Assembly (NCBI RefSeq): GCF_965138225.1
Contig: NZ_CBCSAX010000013.1
DNA length: 59,260 nucleotides
Strand: one strand, 5' to 3'
Source: Helicobacter_D ganmani
GTDB taxonomy: Bacteria; Campylobacterota; Campylobacteria; Campylobacterales; Helicobacteraceae
A program made the translations under genes and the position numbers. The notes beneath the pieces were generated by a model. The model made no database searches and was not told the origin of the DNA. It saw only the letters and a list, made by a program, of their open reading frames with translations. Shown here piece by piece: positions 25,870-34,412 of this stretch; positions within the stretch are counted from its first letter, which is position 1, and every line of letters starts with the position of its first letter.

Positions 25870-26523
25870 ATGGAATTGCTCTTTTTACCGCAAAATATTC
25901 TAAGAATCGCGCAAGGTGTGCTAGTAACACTTCAAATCGCGCTGATAGCGATTCTGTTTTCTTGCATTTTTGGCTTTATTTTAGGATATTTGATGACTTT
26001 GCGTTGTATGATTTTGCGCAGTATTTGCCGATTGTATTTAGAATCTATCCGCATCATTCCGATTTTGGCTTGGTTGTTTATTGTTTATTTTGGCTTTTCT
26101 AGCTTTTTAAATTTAAGCGGAATCGCCGCGTGTATCCTAGTCTTTAGCCTTTGGGGAATCGCAGAAATGGGCGACTTGGTGCGCGGAGCAATCTCAAGTT
26201 TGCCTCCACATCAAAGCGAGAGTGCAAGGGCATTGGGTTTAAGCGAATTTGCAGTGCAGTTTTATATTATCTTTCCGCAGAGTTTTAAGCGACTTCTGCC
26301 AAGCCTTGTAAATCTCTTTACTAGAATGATAAAAACAACCTCTCTAGCAGCACTCATTGGTGTGAGTGATATGCTAAAAGTCGGACAGCAAATCATTGAA
26401 GTGAATCTCCTTGCTTATCCAACAGCGAGTTTTTGGGTGTATGGCGGAATCTTTATGGTGTATTTCGCGCTATGCTATCCCCTCTCGTTGTGGAGCAGAA
26501 GTTTAGAGAAAAAATTAATATAA
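25870..26523 (+). CDS. Polar amino-acid ABC transporter permease, second subunit
   Basis: A 217-aa HisMQ-family permease with five helices. It has the coupling loop SESARALGLSEFAVQFYIIF and YLESIRIIPILAWLFIVYFG in the place of the usual RxTPLL segment. It should form a heterodimer with the 25020 gene product. The ATPase gene follows 10 bp downstream. Confidence 0.9.
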   Translation: MELLFLPQNILRIAQGVLVTLQIALIAILFSCIFGFILGYLMTLRCMILRSICRLYLESIRIIPILAWLFIVYFGFSSFLNLSGIAACILVFSLWGIAEMGDLVRGAISSLPPHQSESARALGLSEFAVQFYIIFPQSFKRLLPSLVNLFTRMIKTTSLAALIGVSDMLKVGQQIIEVNLLAYPTASFWVYGGIFMVYFALCYPLSLWSRSLEKKLI

Positions 26524-26533
26524 GGTTAAGGCG

Positions 26534-27277
26534 ATGAATCCTGTTCTTTTGAGATTAGAAAATATTACGAAAAAATACGGGGACAATTTGGTGCTAGATT
26601 CTGTGAGTTTAGAGGTTGCAAAGGGAGAAGTTTGTGCTATTTTGGGACCAAGTGGTTGCGGTAAAAGCACCTTTTTGCGCTGCATTAATGGTTTAGAGTC
26701 CATACAAGGAGGTAAGATTTTTTTCAAAGACACGCAAATTAGTGGGGAGGGCTCAAAAGCGCAATGGAAAAAAGTGCGTCAAAAAATCGGTATGGTATTT
26801 CAAAATTATGAGCTTTTTCCTCATTTGAGTGTATTAGAAAACATTATCTTAGCACCAATGAAAGTAGAGAATCGCAAAAGAGAGGAGGCAATTACAGAGG
26901 CTTTAAGCCTCTTGTGCCGCGTAGGTTTGGAGCAAAAAAAGGACGCATATCCCAAAAGCTTAAGCGGTGGGCAAAAACAACGCGTTGCCATTGTGCGTGC
27001 GCTTTGTATGAATCCAGACGTTATGCTTTTTGATGAGGTTACTGCTTCGCTTGACCCTGAAATGGTAAAAGAAGTGCTAGATGTGATTAAAGAGTTGGCG
27101 GGAGAGGGAATGACAATGCTGCTTGTAACACACGAGATGAAGTTTGCCCAAAATGTCGCCGATAGAATCGTGTTTTTTGATAAGGGAAAAATAGCAGAAA
27201 TTGCAACGCCACAGGAATTTTTTAGCAATCCCAAAAGTGAGCGTGCAAAGAAATTTTTAAATATTTTTGAATTTTAG
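26534..27277 (+). CDS. glnQ: Polar amino-acid ABC transporter ATPase
   Basis: A 247-aa ATP-binding subunit with Walker A LGPSGCGKST (38-46), Q-loop VFQNYELFPH, signature SLSGGQKQRVAI and Walker B VMLFDEVTASLDPE. The similarity is to GlnQ/HisP. It powers the two permeases encoded upstream. The substrate, perhaps glutamine or another polar amino acid, is inferred from the family only. Confidence 0.9.
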   Translation: MNPVLLRLENITKKYGDNLVLDSVSLEVAKGEVCAILGPSGCGKSTFLRCINGLESIQGGKIFFKDTQISGEGSKAQWKKVRQKIGMVFQNYELFPHLSVLENIILAPMKVENRKREEAITEALSLLCRVGLEQKKDAYPKSLSGGQKQRVAIVRALCMNPDVMLFDEVTASLDPEMVKEVLDVIKELAGEGMTMLLVTHEMKFAQNVADRIVFFDKGKIAEIATPQEFFSNPKSERAKKFLNIFEF

Positions 27278-27290
27278 ATTCTAAAATATT

Positions 27291-27881
27291 TCAAGGTTTG
27301 ACATAGTTTTTGATAAATTTATCTAGCTTTTTCCTTTTTGTAACACCAAAAAGCCTTAGAGCAAAGAATCTCCCAATGAAAAACAAGGGCAACCAAATAA
27401 AAATTCCATTCATTAGCATAGCGGGTTTATTGTCCGAGAGATACATAAACAATCCAAGTATAAGATAATTAATAAGCATAAAACCAAAAATTGCCAACAG
27501 CGTAAGATATAAGCTATCGTGTTTGAGGTGAGAGAAGTAATAATCTTTGTTTAGATTTTTTAATGCTTCCACTCTGTAAAGTCCGGTATTTTTGTCTTTC
27601 AAAGCAGCGACAATCACTTCATCGCCACTTTCAAGATTGATATCATTAGAGCTAGAAAATGCGGACATCATCGGGCTAACGGCACCTGCGCCCGACAAAG
27701 CAAGGAGAGGGGAGAGTTTGCCAATAGCATTAAGATCAAAAATAAAGGTTTTATCTCCCATTTTGAATCTCTTGTCTTTTTGTATGAGGGAGCTAATCGC
27801 ACCAGTAACTCTTCGTGCATTACCTTTTATCTCGTCAAATGTATGTGTAGTTTGTGAATCGCTAACGCCACGAAAAACCAT
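27291..27881 (-). CDS. Hypothetical membrane protein, possibly 3' half of a split gene
   Basis: This 196-aa protein has a hydrophilic N-terminal part (about 1-105) and two or three C-terminal helices (LYLTLLAIFGFMLINYLIL and AMLMNGIFIWLPLFFIGRFF). I do not recognise the family. ATG 27881 has no ribosome site, and the frame stays open upstream to a TAG near 27968 without another start codon. The upstream 27961-28191 ORF ends just where this frame opens, so the two may be one gene with a frameshift. Confidence 0.6.
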   Translation of the reverse strand: MVFRGVSDSQTTHTFDEIKGNARRVTGAISSLIQKDKRFKMGDKTFIFDLNAIGKLSPLLALSGAGAVSPMMSAFSSSNDINLESGDEVIVAALKDKNTGLYRVEALKNLNKDYYFSHLKHDSLYLTLLAIFGFMLINYLILGLFMYLSDNKPAMLMNGIFIWLPLFFIGRFFALRLFGVTKRKKLDKFIKNYVKP

Positions 27882-27960
27882 AAATTTTGATTCTATGCCC
27901 GTTTCAACTTCTTCACAAAAACTTTGTTGAGCGGATCCTATGCTATTTGTTTGTGTGCCG

Positions 27961-28191
27961 CTAGGCTACGGGGTGGGGGTTAACTTTAGATTCTTGAGTT
28001 GGAAGGATAAAAAGTGAGGTTGCTTGGTTCTCGTCCTCTTTGCCTTGTTCAAAATCTACTTCCATTCCATCTAAACTATGTGCGTCTGTGTATGAAAATT
28101 TGGATAAATTTTGAATTTCCTCTAACTTAAAAGTATAACGTTTGCCATCTTCTGCTCTTAGGATTCCATTGGATAGGATTGTTCCTTTCAT
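27961..28191 (-). CDS. Hypothetical 76-aa protein, possibly 5' half of a split gene
   Basis: The N-terminus MKGTILSNGILRAEDGKRYTF resembles small beta-rich domains that open several Campylobacterota hypothetical membrane proteins. The rest is acidic and ends in a Pro/Val segment at a TAG. Removing a single base at the stop (GCC-TAG to GCC-AGC) would continue into the frame of the 27291 gene. Its ATG has an AAAGG site. Confidence 0.55.
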   Translation of the reverse strand: MKGTILSNGILRAEDGKRYTFKLEEIQNLSKFSYTDAHSLDGMEVDFEQGKEDENQATSLFILPTQESKVNPHPVA

Positions 28192-28266
28192 TGTTTCGCC
28201 TTTATATTTAAATTTTAGCTTGGAATCATAGTATATTTAGCAATAGACAATTTTATAAAAAATCTG

Positions 28267-28272
28267 TATAAT
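28267..28272 (+). promoter_or_regulatory. Probable -10 box for the small lipoprotein
   Basis: TATAAT in AATCTGTATAATTACTC lies 25 nt upstream of the small lipoprotein ATG at 28297 and faces away from the hypothetical gene at 27961-28191. Confidence 0.45.
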
Positions 28273-28296
28273 TACTCATTCTAATAAGGAGAGGTT

Positions 28297-28407
28297 ATGA
28301 AAAAAGTTTTAATCATTTTGGGAATCTTAGGCTTAATGTTTGCATTTAATGCTTGCAAAGGTAACGACTATCAGCACCCTTCTCATCGTAGTGGTCAAAC
28401 AAAATAA
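28297..28407 (+). CDS. Small 36-aa lipoprotein
   Basis: A 36-aa peptide with a strong AAGGAGAGG ribosome site. It starts MKKVLIILGILGLMFAFNAC, which is a signal peptide ending in a lipobox (FNAC), leaving a mature lipopeptide of about 17 residues rich in His, Ser and Gln. Entericidin-like or Lpp-like small lipoproteins have this shape, but I cannot assign a family. Confidence 0.75.
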   Translation: MKKVLIILGILGLMFAFNACKGNDYQHPSHRSGQTK

Positions 28408-28511
28408 TCCAAATTCGGGTTCTGTATGAAAATGCAGAATCCCTTGAAATCAAGAAAACTTCCTCATTTAAGACAATCTAAGTTAAGTCAATCTGGTGTA
28501 TTGAATAATTT

Positions 28512-28527
28512 TGGAACAAGTTTTGCT
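28512..28527 (+). promoter_or_regulatory. Sigma-54 (RpoN) promoter for flgI
   Basis: TGGAAC-N5-TTGCT matches the -24/-12 consensus TGGCAC-N5-TTGCW with the invariant GG and GC separated by exactly 10 nt. It lies 40 nt upstream of the flgI ATG. RpoN control of class 2 flagellar genes by FlgS/FlgR is established in Helicobacter and Campylobacter. Confidence 0.75.
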
Positions 28528-28567
28528 TTATTCTTATGTAGTTTAAGCGAGAAAAGGATATTCAAGC

Positions 28568-29650
28568 ATGAAACAACTTTGTAAGATTCCAATCATTTTA
28601 TTAGCATTCATCTGCTTTGCGATTCCCTCCTTTGGCGCAAAGGTGGGCGATTTAGTCAATGTAGTGGGCGTGCGTGATAACCAATTAATTGGTTATGGTT
28701 TGGTTGTGGGGTTAAATGGAACAGGCGATAAGACGACTTCAACTTTTACAATGCAATCTATTTCAAATATGTTAGAAAGCGTGAATGTCAAAGTGGATCC
28801 CAATGACATTAGCTCCAAAAACGCAGCAGCAGTAATGGTAACTGCAAAACTCCCCGCCTTTGCAAGACAAGGGGACAAAATTGATATTGTTGTTTCTAGC
28901 ATTGGAGATGCGAAATCATTAGAGGGCGGGACGCTTTTGCTTACCCCGCTTAGCGGTTTAGATGGTAGAATCTATGCAGTAGCACAAGGAGCGGTTGGAA
29001 TCGGGGGTAAAAGTGAGCGAGGAGGGAGTGCGAATCACCCTTTAGCAGGTATTTTACCTAATGGCGCAACGGTGGAACGTGAAGTAACTTATGACCTTTA
29101 TAATAAGCTTAATGCAACTTTGAGTTTAAAGGAATCTAATTTTCAAAATGCTGTGCAAATTCAAACGCGTATCAATGCGGCTTTCCCCAACCCTCAAAAT
29201 GCAGGCGAGATTCAAACTCCTGTCGCTACTGCCGTAGATCCTCGCACAATCAAACTGCAACGCCCACAAGAAATGAGTATGGTAGAGTTTTTGGCTCGCG
29301 TGCAAGAAGTAGAGGTAGATGCGATTAAAGAAGACAAAATCATCATTAATGAACGCACAGGAACGGTGATTGCCGGAATGGGTGTAGAGGTTTCGCCAAT
29401 TATTGTAACGCATAATAATATTACGATTAAAGTCAGCAATGAGCCAAATAACGACCCAGAAGCTGTAGATATGGGCAATGGAGCAACCTTTAGTGCGCAA
29501 GGTGCAATGGTAACAAGTGCGAATAATCCGACGATTTCAAGTGTAGCACGTGCTTTGCAACGAATGGGGGCAACTCCTAAAGATGTGATTGCGATATTAG
29601 AAACGATGAAAAAAGCGGGCGCATTTAATGCGGATTTAGAAATTATTTAA
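28568..29650 (+). CDS. flgI: Flagellar P-ring protein FlgI
   Basis: A 360-aa periplasmic protein with a cleavable signal peptide (IPIILLAFICFAIPSFGA). It is followed by KVGDLVNVVGVRDNQLIGYG and LVVGLNGTGDKT, the FlgI start. It forms the P-ring around the flagellar rod in the peptidoglycan layer. It is followed by the flgJ-like gene and flgS, as in H. pylori HP0246-HP0244, under the sigma-54 promoter at 28512. Confidence 0.96.
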   Translation: MKQLCKIPIILLAFICFAIPSFGAKVGDLVNVVGVRDNQLIGYGLVVGLNGTGDKTTSTFTMQSISNMLESVNVKVDPNDISSKNAAAVMVTAKLPAFARQGDKIDIVVSSIGDAKSLEGGTLLLTPLSGLDGRIYAVAQGAVGIGGKSERGGSANHPLAGILPNGATVEREVTYDLYNKLNATLSLKESNFQNAVQIQTRINAAFPNPQNAGEIQTPVATAVDPRTIKLQRPQEMSMVEFLARVQEVEVDAIKEDKIIINERTGTVIAGMGVEVSPIIVTHNNITIKVSNEPNNDPEAVDMGNGATFSAQGAMVTSANNPTISSVARALQRMGATPKDVIAILETMKKAGAFNADLEII

Positions 29651-29660
29651 GGAGTTTAAA

Positions 29661-29987
29661 ATGAATCTTGATTTTAGTGGAATCGGTGGATATTCTAAAG
29701 AGTTATTAGACGCAGCAAAATCTACGCCAAACATTATTAAAACAGATGACGATTCAAGATTGAGAGAGCAAACAGACGCTTTTGAAGCATTGATTATCAA
29801 AAATATGCTAGATACTGCGCTTAAAATGGACGAATCTCTTTTTCCTAAAGCTCCCGGACACGATATTTATGAATCTATGTATCGGGATACTTTAGCCGAT
29901 AGTTTAAGTGGAAGCTTTGGGTTTAGTGATTTACTTTATGATTATCTTAAAGACTTGCAAGGCAAACAAGGCGTTAAGGGTTTATAA
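29661..29987 (+). CDS. flgJ: FlgJ-type rod-binding protein
   Basis: A 108-aa protein corresponding to the N-terminal rod-chaperone domain of FlgJ, without the muramidase domain. The diagnostic segment is EQTDAFEALIIKNMLDTALK, followed by SMYRDTLADSLSGS. In epsilonproteobacteria this short form caps the growing rod. It is preceded by AAGGAG and followed immediately by flgS. Confidence 0.8.
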   Translation: MNLDFSGIGGYSKELLDAAKSTPNIIKTDDDSRLREQTDAFEALIIKNMLDTALKMDESLFPKAPGHDIYESMYRDTLADSLSGSFGFSDLLYDYLKDLQGKQGVKGL

Positions 29988-31001
29988 GTGATAGACCAAA
30001 ATCTGCTAGAATCTTTAAGTAGTAGCGATAAGGAATCCTTTGCGAGAGGTTTAAAGGAGCTGATTACTCAAACCTATGAAGTAGAAAAGGAATTTGTAGA
30101 GTTAAAAGCTCTTTTTGAGGAAGTGTTAGATGTTTTGCCAACAGCGGTTTGGGTGCTAGAGCAAGAGGGGAAGATTTTTTATCAAAATAGCCTTGCTAGC
30201 GAGATTCCAGAGTTATTAGAAAAGCTTGATTTATCACAAAATAATCGGCAAGAAATTGAATTGGAAGCTTTTGGTGAGCTAAAAGTCTATTTGGTGCAAG
30301 CCAATCAAAAATTAAATAAATTGATTATTTCTGCCACAGATATTACAAGTGAGAAAAGGCGCGAAAGACTTGCTTCAATGGGTCAGATTTCTGCACATTT
30401 AGCACACGAAATCAGGAATCCTATAGGTTCAGTTGCCTTGCTTGCCTCCACGCTTGCAAATCGTGTGGAGTTAAAAAATAAAACCCTTGTATTAGAGATT
30501 AAAAAATCTATTTGGCGTGTAGAGAGAATCGTAAAGGCAACTTTGTTGTTTTCTAAGGGTGTGCATTGCAATAAGGCAAAAATTAATCCCAAAAGTCTTG
30601 AAGAGGAGCTCAACGAATCACTAAATTATTATACTTATTCTAAAAATATTGATTTTTTATTCCATTTTGAATGCGATTCCTTTGAGGCGGATTTTGATTT
30701 GCTTTGTATCGTGCTACAAAATTTCTTATTTAACGCGATTGATGCGATAGAAGAGGGCGAAGAGGAAAAGGGAATTGTAGAGATTGATTGTATTAAGGAT
30801 TCCCAAAATACGATTTTTAGAATTTATGATAGTGGTAAGCCTATTGAGAATCCAGAGATTCTTTTTGAACCTTTTAAAAGCACGAAATTAAAAGGAAATG
30901 GTTTGGGCTTGGCACTCTCTTTGCAGATTATTGAGGCGCATGGAGGCACAATTTCTCTTATAGAGGGAGAAAGAAAAGGGTTTAAAATCCTCATTCCGTA
31001 A
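29988..31001 (+). CDS. flgS: Flagellar sensor histidine kinase FlgS
   Basis: A 337-aa cytoplasmic kinase without membrane segments. It has an N-terminal PAS-like region (about 40-120), the phosphoacceptor box LAHEIRNPIG (His140), the N-box LFNAIDAIEEGE and the G-box GNGLGLALSLQIIEAHGG. FlgS senses the flagellar export apparatus and phosphorylates FlgR, which activates RpoN-dependent genes. It starts at GTG directly after the flgJ-like stop, so the sigma-54 promoter at 28512 may also drive it. Confidence 0.9.
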   Translation: MIDQNLLESLSSSDKESFARGLKELITQTYEVEKEFVELKALFEEVLDVLPTAVWVLEQEGKIFYQNSLASEIPELLEKLDLSQNNRQEIELEAFGELKVYLVQANQKLNKLIISATDITSEKRRERLASMGQISAHLAHEIRNPIGSVALLASTLANRVELKNKTLVLEIKKSIWRVERIVKATLLFSKGVHCNKAKINPKSLEEELNESLNYYTYSKNIDFLFHFECDSFEADFDLLCIVLQNFLFNAIDAIEEGEEEKGIVEIDCIKDSQNTIFRIYDSGKPIENPEILFEPFKSTKLKGNGLGLALSLQIIEAHGGTISLIEGERKGFKILIP

Positions 31002-31079
31002 TTCTAAATTCACTTCAAACGCGTAAAATTTGCACATTTGACTGAAAAATTAAATTTTTGTTACATTTTTGCATTGGGA

Positions 31080-31085
31080 TATAAT
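31080..31085 (+). promoter_or_regulatory. Probable -10 box for pgk
   Basis: TATAAT within GGGATATAATAGGAA lies 58 nt upstream of the pgk ATG, in a 141-bp gap that otherwise shows no feature. Confidence 0.55.
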
Positions 31086-31142
31086 AGGAATTAAGCCATT
31101 TTGAGTTAAAATTTTTAACTACAATGAACAAAAAGGGCAAAA

Positions 31143-32351
31143 ATGAGCAATAATATTCAAGAAATGCAGAATGTAAAGAGTCTTCGTGAGGTCAATATCA
31201 AAGATAAACGGGTTTTGATTCGTGTAGATTTTAATGTCCCAATGGATAGCGAATTAAATATCAGCGATGACACAAGAATCCGTGAGGCGATTCCTACCAT
31301 TAATTATTGTATTGACAATGGTGCGAAGTCTATTATTTTGGTAAGCCATTTGGGGCGTCCGCAAGGTAGAAGCAATGAATTTTCTCTGAAGCATATTTTG
31401 AAACGATTAGAAAGGCTTTTGGCTAAAGATGTTGTTTTTGTGGATAATTTAGAAAATGCACAAGTTACTTTAAATACATTAGTAGATGGCAGTATTGTGT
31501 TACTAGAAAATATCCGATTCCACGAGGGAGAAGAAAAGAATAATCCAGAATTATCTCAAAAGCTTGCTAGCCTCTGTGATATTTATGTCAATGACGCGTT
31601 TGGCACAGCGCACCGCAAACATTCTTCTACTTATGGAATCGCAAATTTCGCCAAAGAAAAAGTGGCAGGATTGTTACTTAAAAAAGAAATTGATTCTTTC
31701 GCTATCGCCCTTTCTAACCCTTTGCGTCCTTTGTTGCTTATTGTTGGAGGTTCAAAGGTTTCTTCAAAGCTTACGCTTTTGAAATCTATTTTAGATGTGG
31801 TAGATAAGATTATTATCGGCGGTGCGATGAGCAATACCTTTTTACAAGCTGTGGGCTATGATATGAAAAATTCTCTTATTGAAGAAAATTTATTAGAAGA
31901 GGCGCGTAATATTCTAAGAAATGCAAAAGAAAAAGGTGTAAAAATCTATTTGCCCGTAGATGTTGTTTCAACGGACAATCTCAAAGAACCAAAAGAAATC
32001 AAAATCAGCCCTGCACAGGATATTCAAGAGGGTTTAATGGCGGTAGATATTGGACCTGCAACTGTGAAGCTATTTAACGAAGTGATTCGGGATTGCGAGA
32101 CGATTATTTGGAATGGACCTCTTGGTGTTTATGAAAATCAGAAATTTTCTCGCGGAACTTTTAGTATTTCCCATACAATCGCAGATACTTATTCGTATAG
32201 TGTGATTGGAGGAGGTGATACTGCAGATGCAGTAGATAAGGCGGGAAATAAAGATGGTATGAGTTTTACTTCAACAGGAGGCGGCGCGAGTTTGGAATTG
32301 CTTGAGGGTGCTGTATTGCCAGCATTTGAAGTATTGGATAAGAGAGTATAA
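31143..32351 (+). CDS. pgk: Phosphoglycerate kinase
   Basis: This 402-aa glycolytic/gluconeogenic enzyme transfers phosphate from 1,3-bisphosphoglycerate to ADP. Blocks are KRVLIRVDFNVPMD, VSHLGRPQGR, VLLENIRFHEGEEKN and the nucleotide-binding VIGGGDTADAV. The start MSNNIQEMQNVKSL is slightly extended and an internal Met at residue 8 is an alternative. A strong hairpin terminator follows. Confidence 0.95.
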   Translation: MSNNIQEMQNVKSLREVNIKDKRVLIRVDFNVPMDSELNISDDTRIREAIPTINYCIDNGAKSIILVSHLGRPQGRSNEFSLKHILKRLERLLAKDVVFVDNLENAQVTLNTLVDGSIVLLENIRFHEGEEKNNPELSQKLASLCDIYVNDAFGTAHRKHSSTYGIANFAKEKVAGLLLKKEIDSFAIALSNPLRPLLLIVGGSKVSSKLTLLKSILDVVDKIIIGGAMSNTFLQAVGYDMKNSLIEENLLEEARNILRNAKEKGVKIYLPVDVVSTDNLKEPKEIKISPAQDIQEGLMAVDIGPATVKLFNEVIRDCETIIWNGPLGVYENQKFSRGTFSISHTIADTYSYSVIGGGDTADAVDKAGNKDGMSFTSTGGGASLELLEGAVLPAFEVLDKRV

Positions 32352-32377
32352 AATGGGAGAACCCCCGACGAAAATAA

Positions 32378-32416
32378 AAAACTAAAGGAGAGATTCCGTA
32401 AGTCTCCTTTAGTTTT
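32378..32416 (+). terminator. Intrinsic terminator after pgk
   Basis: A perfect 14-bp stem, AAAACTAAAGGAGA (32378-32391) and TCTCCTTTAGTTTT (32403-32416), with an 11-nt loop ends in a TTTT run. It lies 26 bp after pgk and just before corA, whose ribosome site is only a few bases beyond. Confidence 0.75.
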
Positions 32417-32430
32417 AAAATTAGAGGTAG

Positions 32431-33390
32431 ATGATGTTGAATCTTTTTATTAAACGCAATGGTATGGTGGTAAGAGAAAGTGTGCAAGCCGTAGAGGCTA
32501 TCCAAGTAGATGCAGATATACTTTGGATTGATTTGCTACACCCAACAGCGCAAGAAATTGCCTATATATCTAAAACTTATCTTTTAGATATTCCAACAAA
32601 AGAGGAACGCGAAGAAATTGAGGAATCTTCGCGTTATTGGGAAAATAGCGAAACCGTAACGATTAATACCTACTTCCTTACGCGCCCAAATACAGAAAAT
32701 GTGTTACATAATGAAACAATTACTTTTTTGCTTACGCGTGGGATTTTATTCACAGTTAGATATAGCGAATTTAGGGTTTTTGACGAAATTCAGCAGAGGG
32801 TGCTTGCAAGTCCAAAAAAATTTGAAGATGGATTTGATTTGATTTCCAAAATTTTTGAATTGCGCGTAGAAAGAGATGCGGATATGCTAGAAAGCATTGC
32901 GAAGCAAACGCGCCTTTTGCGTCGCTCTGTGGTATTTGACAAAAAATTAGGAGATGAAATCTTGGAAAATTTATCTATTTTGCAAGAAATGCATTTAAGT
33001 TTGCGTGATAGTTTGTTTGATAAAAGACTTGCAATCGCTGCACTTTTGCGCACGCATAAGGCAGATTCAGAGGTGAAAAAGGACCTAGGCACGGTGCTAA
33101 AAGACATCAACTCTTTGGTAGAATTTACGAATGTTAATATGAATATTTTAGATAACATTCAAACGCTTTTTTCAAGTCAAATCAATATTGAGCAAAATAA
33201 AATCATCAAAACCTTTACAATGGTAACGGTTGCGATGATGCCACCTACATTGATAGCTACAATTTATGGAATGAACTTCACACATATGCCGGAGTTGCAA
33301 TGGACTTATGCTTATCCTGTCGCCTTAGGAATAATGGTGATTTCAACGATTTTGCCAATGCTTTATTTTAAAAAGAAAAAATGGCTCTAA
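32431..33390 (+). CDS. corA: CorA magnesium/divalent cation transporter
   Basis: A 319-aa inner-membrane channel with a large cytoplasmic N-terminal domain and two C-terminal helices. The selectivity motif is YGMNFTHMPELQW (GMN at about 280-282), and the basic tail is KKKKWL. It imports Mg2+ and other divalent ions. Two tandem ATGs (32431 and 32434) follow GAGG. Confidence 0.92.
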   Translation: MMLNLFIKRNGMVVRESVQAVEAIQVDADILWIDLLHPTAQEIAYISKTYLLDIPTKEEREEIEESSRYWENSETVTINTYFLTRPNTENVLHNETITFLLTRGILFTVRYSEFRVFDEIQQRVLASPKKFEDGFDLISKIFELRVERDADMLESIAKQTRLLRRSVVFDKKLGDEILENLSILQEMHLSLRDSLFDKRLAIAALLRTHKADSEVKKDLGTVLKDINSLVEFTNVNMNILDNIQTLFSSQINIEQNKIIKTFTMVTVAMMPPTLIATIYGMNFTHMPELQWTYAYPVALGIMVISTILPMLYFKKKKWL

Positions 33391-33764
33391 GAGAATACTT
33401 GCGTAAAACTTCTAGGTGGGGGGGATTATCCACAAAAATAGCTGTTTTTGAAATCCATCTTCATTCTATCGGGGATTGTGTGGTTATTTTGTGTGCTTTG
33501 TATGTTATTGAAAATCCTCTAACCCTAAAGATTTTTAAGTCTTTTAAGTTATAGAAATCTCCCCGAACTTATCAGGGATTTTCTCAAACGCAAATGGGTA
33601 GGCGGTAGTTATGGTGGAATCTGCAAATGTGTGTGTCTGCCAACAAACGGCAGGTGTGCAGATTATTATCGGGATTCTTTTATGCCAAAGCTTTGGAGAT
33701 GATTCAAAAAGTGTGTTAAAGGAATCCTCAAAATTCTTTGGGATTCTATGATTTGAGTAAGCTT
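33391..33764 (+). other. 374-bp gap, possible decayed sequence
   Basis: There is no convincing gene. It contains a G7 run (33418-33424) and, on the minus strand, an 80-codon frame (33544-33786) that overlaps the thioredoxin-like gene's 3' end and ends in KIPDKFGEISIT. Plus-strand frames give only short fragments with no ribosome site. It may be a remnant of a lost gene or ordinary spacer. Confidence 0.35.
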
Positions 33765-34358
33765 TTACACCCCCTTTTGCTTCCAATAGGTTTGTAACTC
33801 TTGTGCAATGTTTTGAGGCTCTTTTGTCTCTAGTGTTGGATTAGTGAGAAATTCCAAAGTCGCAAAAAAGCGATTTTTTGGCATAAAACCGGGATAGATA
33901 AATAATTCTTTGCCACTTTGGCTCAAAAAAACAAGTGTGGGCGTGGGTTTAATATTGTATTTTTGTGCCAAATCCGCAGTGCTTAACTCTTGATTTGAAA
34001 ACCTGATTTTATGCGTTTTGGTGTAGCTGATGTTGATATAATAAGGTGCGTAGTTGGATTTAAGAAAGCTTTTGATTTCAGGATTCTCTTTGATGAGATT
34101 TTTTAGCCTATCGCAATACACGCAACCATTTGCCGAAAACACAAGAAAAAAGGGTAGATTATCACTTGTAATCTCGCTTGTTTCCTTAAATACATCAGAA
34201 ACTTCCGCATAGGAGTTTCTATCTATATTTTTCATTGCCTCTAATTGTTCTTTTGTGTTGTTTGTGCCACTAGAGACAATCTCATCTCCAACCTTTTCTT
34301 GACAAGCATTGAAGCTAAAGGCTAAGAGAATGGAGCAAAAAAAGTATAAAATTTTCAT
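33765..34358 (-). CDS. Thioredoxin-fold lipoprotein (SoxW-like)
   Basis: A 197-aa lipoprotein: the signal peptide ends with the lipobox FNAC. A thioredoxin-like domain follows with the CxxC motif FSANGCVYCDRLKNL and the cis-Pro region NIKPTPTLVFLSQSG. It is probably a periplasmic disulfide reductase or isomerase tethered to a membrane. Its partner is unknown. It lies 54 bp downstream of recO on the same strand. Confidence 0.82.
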   Translation of the reverse strand: MKILYFFCSILLAFSFNACQEKVGDEIVSSGTNNTKEQLEAMKNIDRNSYAEVSDVFKETSEITSDNLPFFLVFSANGCVYCDRLKNLIKENPEIKSFLKSNYAPYYINISYTKTHKIRFSNQELSTADLAQKYNIKPTPTLVFLSQSGKELFIYPGFMPKNRFFATLEFLTNPTLETKEPQNIAQELQTYWKQKGV

Positions 34359-34412
34359 TTTTCATTCCTTAATAAATATGCAATTATAGCCTAAAACAGC
34401 TCTTTTTTGAAT

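Noticed and set aside
33418..33424. G7 tract as a phase-variation switch of corA
   Set aside because: It lies after the corA stop and cannot change its frame.
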